NCBI GenBank assembly: GCA_963170055.1
Contig: CAUJGJ010000040.1
Coordinates: forward strand, 206,801-221,800
From: Halisarca cf. caerulea
Taxonomy: Eukaryota > Porifera > Demospongiae > Chondrillida > Halisarcidae
Length of the DNA stretch: 15,000 nucleotides
Direction of reading: 5' to 3'
The position numbers and the translations under genes were made by a program. The notes below the pieces were generated by a model. It saw only the letters and a program-made list of their open reading frames with translations. It made no database searches and was not told where the DNA came from. Shown one piece after another: positions 9,758 to 15,000 of the stretch. The stretch's first letter is position 1, and each line of letters begins with the position of its first letter.

Positions 9758-10754
9758 TTTTTCCCCACAGATTGGAGGGTGCCATGTATGGCTACGCGAT
9801 ACCAGATTGAAGGCGTGTGCACCGAATGTAAGCGACACACGTACTGGGTGTACCGCGTGACCGCTTGCATGGCTGCAGGTGCTAATCGGGTTGGTCTGGA
9901 TATATGCAGACTACACAGAAAACGACTAAAGACTGCTGCCTGCACTCTTGTTCCATAAGAGGGGATCAGCACTGCGTGTACATGGTGGGCATGCATGCAT
10001 GCATGTCCCATAGATCATTTCAAATAAGGTGTGTATGAAATCTCCAATAGCAAGCTAAAATTCCATGACTGCATATACAGTAGCTGTACAGTGGAACCCC
10101 TCTAATCCAGACACCTTAGGACCTAAAAGCATTTTCCTGATTATTGAGGTGTCCTCATTTTAGGGGTTGGAGATGTACTGTGGCTTCTATAGTGGAGTAT
10201 TTGGTTCCACTGGTATATGTCCACATTAGAGGGGTGTCCCCAATTCAGGGGGCTGGATTAGAGGGGTTCCACTGTAGTCTACCAACCAACTCTACACCAT
10301 CTCACACAATATGTCATACATTCACCCTATAGAATACCGCACTGCCCCACTACACTAGCTATATACATCTAACAAATTTGCACAAATTACATTGAATTTT
10401 AATTTTCTACTCTGTTGCTGCTAATATTCCATTTTTTTGTACATTAGTCTATGACCCTGTTTTCCTTATGCTGGGCACCTTAGTAGTAGCAACGGGTTAT
10501 TGATTCCGCAGATCAAATAATGATTTCTGATACTGATCAATTCATCCAAAGGACTCTAAACAGAAGCTCGTGTACCGGTATATAGTACTGGCCAAAATGA
10601 CAGTAGCATGCAACCAATCAGGTCTCTGGGCAGAGTCTGCATTGAGACAGACAAATAATACATATAAAAAAGAACTGATGTCTTGGAAAATGATATTTAA
10701 CATGACTGAAATCTGTTCCGCAGAACAATAATGAGTGCATGGTGGGATAATAGT
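9758..10754. other. Intergenic region upstream of the ABC transporter gene
   Basis: Lies between the ABC start codon and the end of the minus-strand paralogue. It holds the presumed ABC transporter promoter (no TATA box recognised), a short CATG repeat (about 9990-10004) and one MITE. The 9520-9960 stretch appears richer in CpG than its surroundings, which could mark a promoter. Confidence 0.5.
10089..10274. mobile_element. Tc1/mariner- or pogo-like MITE with TA duplication
   Basis: Perfect 22-bp terminal inverted repeats starting CAGTGGAACCCCTC bound 186 bp. TA flanks both ends (10087-10088 and 10275-10276). CAGT ends and a TA target duplication are typical of pogo/Tigger-type elements. The interior repeats GGGG-T-rich motifs and has no coding potential. 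Confidence 0.8.
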
Positions 10755-12159
10755 TCAAGTTCTCACTGGAGAGAATACAGGAACAGTACTTCCTTTAGAA
10801 ATGATCTTGGCAGCATTACGGACAAAGGGATTTGAATAATTTGCATACTGCTTGGCAATACCAGCGTCTCCATACTTCAACATCTCACTGAGAACTGTCA
10901 AGTCCCTATTGTTGGGGCGGCTGGGCACCTAAGAAAACAGCACCAATCAGAAACAACATCACAATAGCATGAGATAGCACATGCACAGAAACAACATGAA
11001 AAGAACTGAAATAAACTCTTTACTTGATGGCTGGCAGCCAGAACAATACAAAAGCAGCAGCTCATATGTTTCACAGTATAATACAATGGAGGTTCGCATC
11101 ACTGAAAATATACAGCAAATAAACTTGTGAAAACCAAATAAGAAGGCAATCATTAGACTACAGTCAAACCTCGTTAGTGAGTACACCTGGGACCCTCTAA
11201 ATTGCTACTCACTATCAGTAGTACTTGCTAACCATATAGATTAGTATTATGGGTTATAAGCTGGGGTATCATATCCTTGTACTTCCTAACCAGGTATTAG
11301 TCATTAACAGTGTTCTTACTAACGAGGTTCTACTGTATATGTATGTACATGGAATGGAGACACAGTGGAATCTAGCTCTCTATAATGGACATTTTGGGAA
11401 TTGAAAAAGTTTAGTAGAATAGGGGCTTCCACTATTCAAAGGATATTTTACATGGATAACAACCTATGAGCGCATCTCCAACCTCAAAAACAGTCTGCTA
11501 TAGAGAGGTTTCGACTATTGGAAGTGCTTTTGAGGGTCAAGAGGGTCCACGGGATGTTTTGATCTCTGTACATACTGACTGGGTTTGACAAGAGCAGTTC
11601 TAACTGATCATATAGCGATATGCTGCAAACTGAAAAGCCCTGTTGTACTGCACTAAACTACAGAACTGTAATTGCTTGGGCTAGAAGTGGAGTGGTAAGT
11701 TCAGGACCCCAAAATGGAATGTACAACTACTCATTCACTAGCAAAACCTACACTCATGACAGCTCATATTTTTGCGCCAAGTGTAAGAACACCAATGAAC
11801 ACAAATACATATGTGTAGAGATGTACACACATTCCGAACAATGGCTGAGAACCTACCATTGATATACTACAGTAGCCATCGCCTTCCTTTAACTTGGAAA
11901 GAGGTTCAAGGAAAAACTTCTCAACAAATTCTAATTGAGCAAAATTTTGAATTTCAGCTTCACTCATTCCAAATGTCATATGCTGACATTCTTCAGGTGT
12001 GGGCGGGACAAACACTCCACCTTTGAAAAACTCAACACCTAGGCAACCCTTGAATCCTGAGAATCCCCATGGATGCAGGTAACCTTACAACAGTAAGCAA
12101 AAGATAACATGATGTCCATGTACTTCAAGATGAGCAGAGTATGCATTAGTGTATATGCG

Positions 12160-12225
<66 letters not shown>

Positions 12226-12302
12226 ATGCCCGCGTGTGCATGTGTGTTGTGTGTGTGTGTGTGTGTGTGTATGCGTTGTGTGCACGCGCGTATGCATGTG
12301 TG

Positions 12303-12360
<58 letters not shown>

Positions 12361-12891
12361 CAAAAGAGTACTGGTATGAATGCTTTGTGCTGTACATGGA
12401 TCACAGAATGTATAACTGTAAAGTACGTATGCATGTTAGTACTTAAGTACTTGTTGTAAAGTGTATCCAACCTGAATTAAGTTTGTTTAGCTAAAGAAGA
12501 GTGAGGCTAATCTCACAATGTCATGAAACTAGGTTCAACCTGGTTTATAATATTATAATGGTACACATACTGTCAAAACCACACACAGCATTATATGATG
12601 AATATTCTATGCAAGAAAATGTGAGAGACTGCGCTGTTGTGTACACTTTCAACACAATACAACATTCATACACAAACAGATTCTCTCCAATACAACATGA
12701 ATGAGCACATAAACTTTGAGTGCGTTATCACCAACAGCATCCAACAAAGGGTGCATTAACACCAAGACTATCAGTACATATGTATGTGCATGACCACTAC
12801 CAAGCCATACATACCCCTGTCTCTCAGTCTATCTTGGACACTCTTCCAAACAGGATAAACAGGATTTGATAGGAGGTATTGATGAGGACAC
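10755..12891 (-). CDS. Paralogue of the secreted CUB protein, last three exons (5' part not found)
   Basis: Three minus-strand exons (12891-12815, 12083-11857, 10928-10755) join in frame to 158 residues and a TGA stop. They match the nested gene's exons 5-7: CP..L..NP.Y.....SV, then GF.GFKGCLGVEFF, then PEEC..MTFGMSEAE, then RPN and a TVP near the C-terminus. The first matched exon is 77 bp in both genes, and both downstream introns have the same phase (1, then 0). Equivalents of the signal-peptide, CUB and exon 4 segments were not found between 12892 and 13253. They may lie beyond the recombinase element, outside the window, or be lost. No in-frame stop or broken splice site was seen in these exons. 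The function is unknown; secretion is inferred from the paralogue only. Confidence 0.7.
11161..11335. mobile_element. TA-flanked MITE, pogo-like ends
   Basis: Ends CAGTCAAACCTCGTTAGTGA and, inverted, CAGTAGAACCTCGTTAGTAA. They match over about 26 bp with few mismatches and enclose 175 bp. TA lies on both sides (11159-11160 and 11336-11337). Non-coding. Confidence 0.75.
11363..11517. mobile_element. Degraded MITE with CAGT-type ends
   Basis: The left end CAGTGGAATCTAGCTCTC and the inverted right end TAGTCGAAACCTCTCTATAG are recognisably related but diverged. No intact TA duplication remains. The interior is non-coding. Confidence 0.5.
12084..12814 (-). other. Intron of the paralogue gene
   Basis: Lies between donor GTATGT at 12814 and acceptor TTGTAAG at 12084. 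It contains the GT array at 12162-12358 and AT-rich unique sequence. The equivalent intron in the nested gene is 85 bp. Confidence 0.65.
12162..12358. repeat. Compound (GT)n microsatellite
   Basis: Two pure GT blocks (12162-12224 and 12305-12358) are separated by GT-rich sequence with GCATGCCCGCG and GCACGCGCG interruptions. Confidence 0.96.
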
Positions 12892-13253
12892 CTGGGGAGC
12901 AAGTGAAGACACAAAACTAACAATGTTTTGTGAATACTGTGCAGTTCACAATGTAAACACAGGTGCAGGAGCACATCTGCTTGCATATACGTATAATATG
13001 CAACAACATATAAAATAATTGCAAAAGAAGTCAAATATTAGAAATACACCTTGCATCAATGTACAGAGAGTGTATGAACCTGTCTGTTGTATCACATACG
13101 ACCACATGGTCATACACACACGAAAATGTGAGCACGCATGTATGATTGTGTATTGACCTATAAAAAGTAATTGAATACCAACAATACCACAACAGAACAG
13201 CAATGTCACATGAAGAGTGACATACCATTACAAAGTTTACTATTCATTAAGTA
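12892..13253. other. Region between paralogue exon and palindrome, no gene recognised
   Basis: AT-rich. A weak minus-strand exon candidate ends at about 13054 (reading DRFIHSLYIDA, donor GTGTAT, with a compatible frame), but it does not resemble the nested gene's exon 4, so it is not called. Confidence 0.4.
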
Positions 13254-13353
13254 ATAGTTAAACCATGGCTCTTCGTGGTGTCCGTCATTTATCACACGAG
13301 CGAAGCGAGTGTGATAAATGACGCGACACCACGAAGAGCCATGGTTTAACTAT
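13254..13353. repeat. 100-bp near-perfect palindrome (foldback)
   Basis: The left arm 13254-13297 and the right arm 13309-13353 are reverse complements except for a one-base indel (GTCCG against GTCGCG). They enclose an 11-base loop, GAGCGAAGCGA. A looser inverted match (CATTA...TAATG) extends it to about 13245-13364. Each arm contains ATAGTTAAACCATGG. It lies 66 bp before the start codon of the recombinase frame. It could be the element's terminal structure or a separate foldback insertion. Confidence 0.85.
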
Positions 13354-13419
13354 CTTAACTAATGTTTTCCCACGGATTGGCGCGCAATATAATTTATTAG
13401 GATCAGCGCGTTCTTGAAG

Positions 13420-15000
13420 ATGGAAGCACTCAACTTGTCTGTTGACACTCTAGACTTCTTAGATGCATCTGATATCGAATATTTTCCTCTAATGAGTCCA
13501 CAAGAAACTCAGCTAGATTTTGCAGCTTTAACAGACAAGTACGATCTGTAATATTCAGCGAACTCACAGGCTCATAGCCAATCCGAATCGTCTTTGGAAG
13601 GGCCGCCAAGTATTCAGCAGGTCCCACTTGAGGACAAAGTGGACTCTTCAGAAACCAAACAACGAGGAACAGGAAAGAGAAAAGGGAAGGGGTCAAAGGC
13701 GAAAGAGCAGGAATCGAAGCGATTTCGACCCGTTTCGGCGGAAGAAGTCACTCAATTGTCTTCACCATATGTTCCGCAGAGCACTAACCGCTCTACAACT
13801 TGGGCAAAGTCCGTTTTTGAGACGTGGAATACCAACAGGAGCGAGAAATGCCCCGAATCTTTTTTAGAAGAGTGCCGCGATCCCGCTACGATGGAAAAAT
13901 GGCTGAAGCTCTTCGTAGCCGAAGGCATGTACAACCAAGCTGGCGAACCGTACCCGCCCGACACGATCTACTGCATTCTGACAGGAATTCTCCGTTTTAT
14001 GAGGCAAGCGACACCGCGATGCGAAGTTCCCAACTTTTTAGACCGAAAAAATCCAGATTTTCGAGAGCTTCACAGCGTCACCGATCACATTTACCGCCAA
14101 TTAAGGTCAGCTGGAATCGGATCTTCCAAGAAGACGACGGAAATCCTCAGTAAAGACGAGGAAACTCTTTTGTGGACACGTGGTGTCCTTGGTGTTCATA
14201 CCCCCCAAGCTTTGCTGAACACGGTCTTTTTTTCTCAACGGAAAGAATCTGGCTTTAAGAGGTGGAAAAGAGCACCATGAGCTCAAGTTTTCTCAGTTTC
14301 AACGGCTAAGCAACCCCGACAGGTATGTGTATCATGAAAAGGGGTCGAAAAACAGAAGTGGAGGAATTGCGGATTTCCGTGTACCCAATAAAGTTGTGAC
14401 CATGCAAGTGAACAGACTGACCCCCGAAAGGTGCCATGTACGTATACTGGATGAGTACATTGCCCGTGCTCCAAAGACAGCTCAATTGTCTGATGCATTT
14501 TACCTCCAGTGCATGCCGTCTATTGATTGTGGAATCCCTGATGCACCATGGTATAAGAAGCAACGGCTAGGAGTCAACAAGCTTCAGGGTATGGTGAAAA
14601 ACATGTGCTTGCAAGCTGGGATTTCCGGGCACAAAACCAACCACAGCCTGCGAGCATCATGTGCAACTCAAATGTATGAAGCGAATGTACCAGAAAAGAT
14701 AATAAAAGATCGCACTGGCCACCGCTCATTGGAAGCTCTTCGGAAGTATGAGAGACCATCAAAAGAACAGCTTTTGGCTTCAGGTGACGTACTCGACAGC
14801 ACACATCCTATTACATTCCAGAGCTCTGGAGGGAAAGTATCGAAGGAAAAGGAGAATGCAGATCCTCAGACCTTGACCCCAACATCCATGGCTGCTCCTG
14901 CTCAAGTTGTATCTTGGCCAAATTCAGCTACTCAGAGTGAAAACAAGTACAACTTCTCTCCAAAAGTTCCAGAAATGACCATCCGCCCAGTTAGCCTTCA
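13420..15000 (+). pseudogene. Crypton-like tyrosine recombinase (DUF3504-type), disrupted, runs off right edge
   Basis: The frame starts at ATG 13420 and meets one in-frame TAA at 13549-13551. It then stays open to 14280 in the same frame; no ATG opens the second part, so the TAA looks like a mutation. Similarity moves to the next frame at a seven-T run (14227-14233), consistent with one inserted T. From 14234 it is open to the window end. The N-terminal part has a basic, Lys-rich segment (about 13660-13730) and a helical, SAM-like DNA-binding region. The catalytic part keeps Arg in ALRGGKEHHE (14258), Lys in EKGSKN (14339 or 14348), H-x-x-R in HSLR (14642-14653), the GH histidine (14720) and the Tyr in RKYER (14747). 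Tyrosine recombinases cut and rejoin DNA, and Cryptons use one to move. The GC- and CpG-richer composition sets it off from neighbours. Sequencing error at the T run is possible. Confidence 0.8.

Larger units (their letters stand above)
10929..11856 (-). other. Last intron of the paralogue gene
   Basis: Bounded by donor GTAGGT at 11856 and acceptor TTCTTAG at 10929. It carries two small TIR-flanked elements (11161-11335, 11363-11517), which explain part of its length compared with the 64-bp equivalent intron in the nested gene. Confidence 0.65.

Noticed and set aside
9527..9958. Plus-strand open frame with a Cys-rich tail (six cysteines between about 9783 and 9945)
   Set aside because: It is antisense to the ABC transporter first exon and its likely 5' UTR. 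The cysteine spacing matched no family I could name, and no splice context or neighbour supports it.
13549..13570. A tiny intron removing the TAA in the recombinase frame
   Set aside because: The only GT...AG span here would be around 12-22 bases, far shorter than any other intron in the window. A nonsense mutation is simpler.

Overview
This window looks like animal nuclear DNA. It is AT-rich and intron-dense, with many short GT-AG introns, long (CA/GT)n microsatellites, small TIR-flanked elements and a Crypton-type tyrosine recombinase. An early-branching invertebrate, perhaps a demosponge, fits the compact genes and small introns. That is a guess from style, because no taxon-specific marker is visible.

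Layout, left to right. (1) Positions 86-9757, minus strand: the 5' and middle part of a half-size ABC transporter closest to the ABCH type. Eleven coding exons join in a consistent reading frame to about 432 residues. They cover the whole nucleotide-binding domain and the first transmembrane segment; the rest lies left of the window. Intron 1 (4029-9617, 5.6 kb) is much longer than the others. (2) Inside that intron, on the opposite strand, lies a complete seven-exon gene (5532-7233). It encodes a secreted 426-residue protein with a signal peptide, a CUB domain and an unrecognised cysteine-containing C-terminal region. (3) The same intron also holds two TIR-flanked elements (7998-8317, 8487-8877) and a possible stray copy of the secreted gene's signal-peptide exon (about 9008). 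(4) Positions 10755-12891, minus strand: the last three coding exons of a paralogue of the nested gene, with identical intron phases and alignable protein. Its upstream exons were not found. (5) Three further small TIR-flanked elements lie at 10089-10274, 11161-11335 and 11363-11517. (6) Positions 13254-13353: a long near-perfect palindrome. About 65 bp later begins a Crypton-like recombinase reading frame (13420 to the window end). It carries one in-frame stop and one single-base frameshift but keeps the full set of tyrosine-recombinase catalytic residues.

The most interesting item is the pair of secreted proteins. They share a C-terminal region that I do not recognise, occur on opposite strands, and keep exon boundaries phase for phase. 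One is nested in the ABC transporter intron and the other lies just upstream of the transporter. Nothing in the sequence shows that the ABC transporter and the secreted proteins work together.

All splice sites were read by eye from GT/AG signals, frame continuity and family resemblance. No alignment or database search was run.
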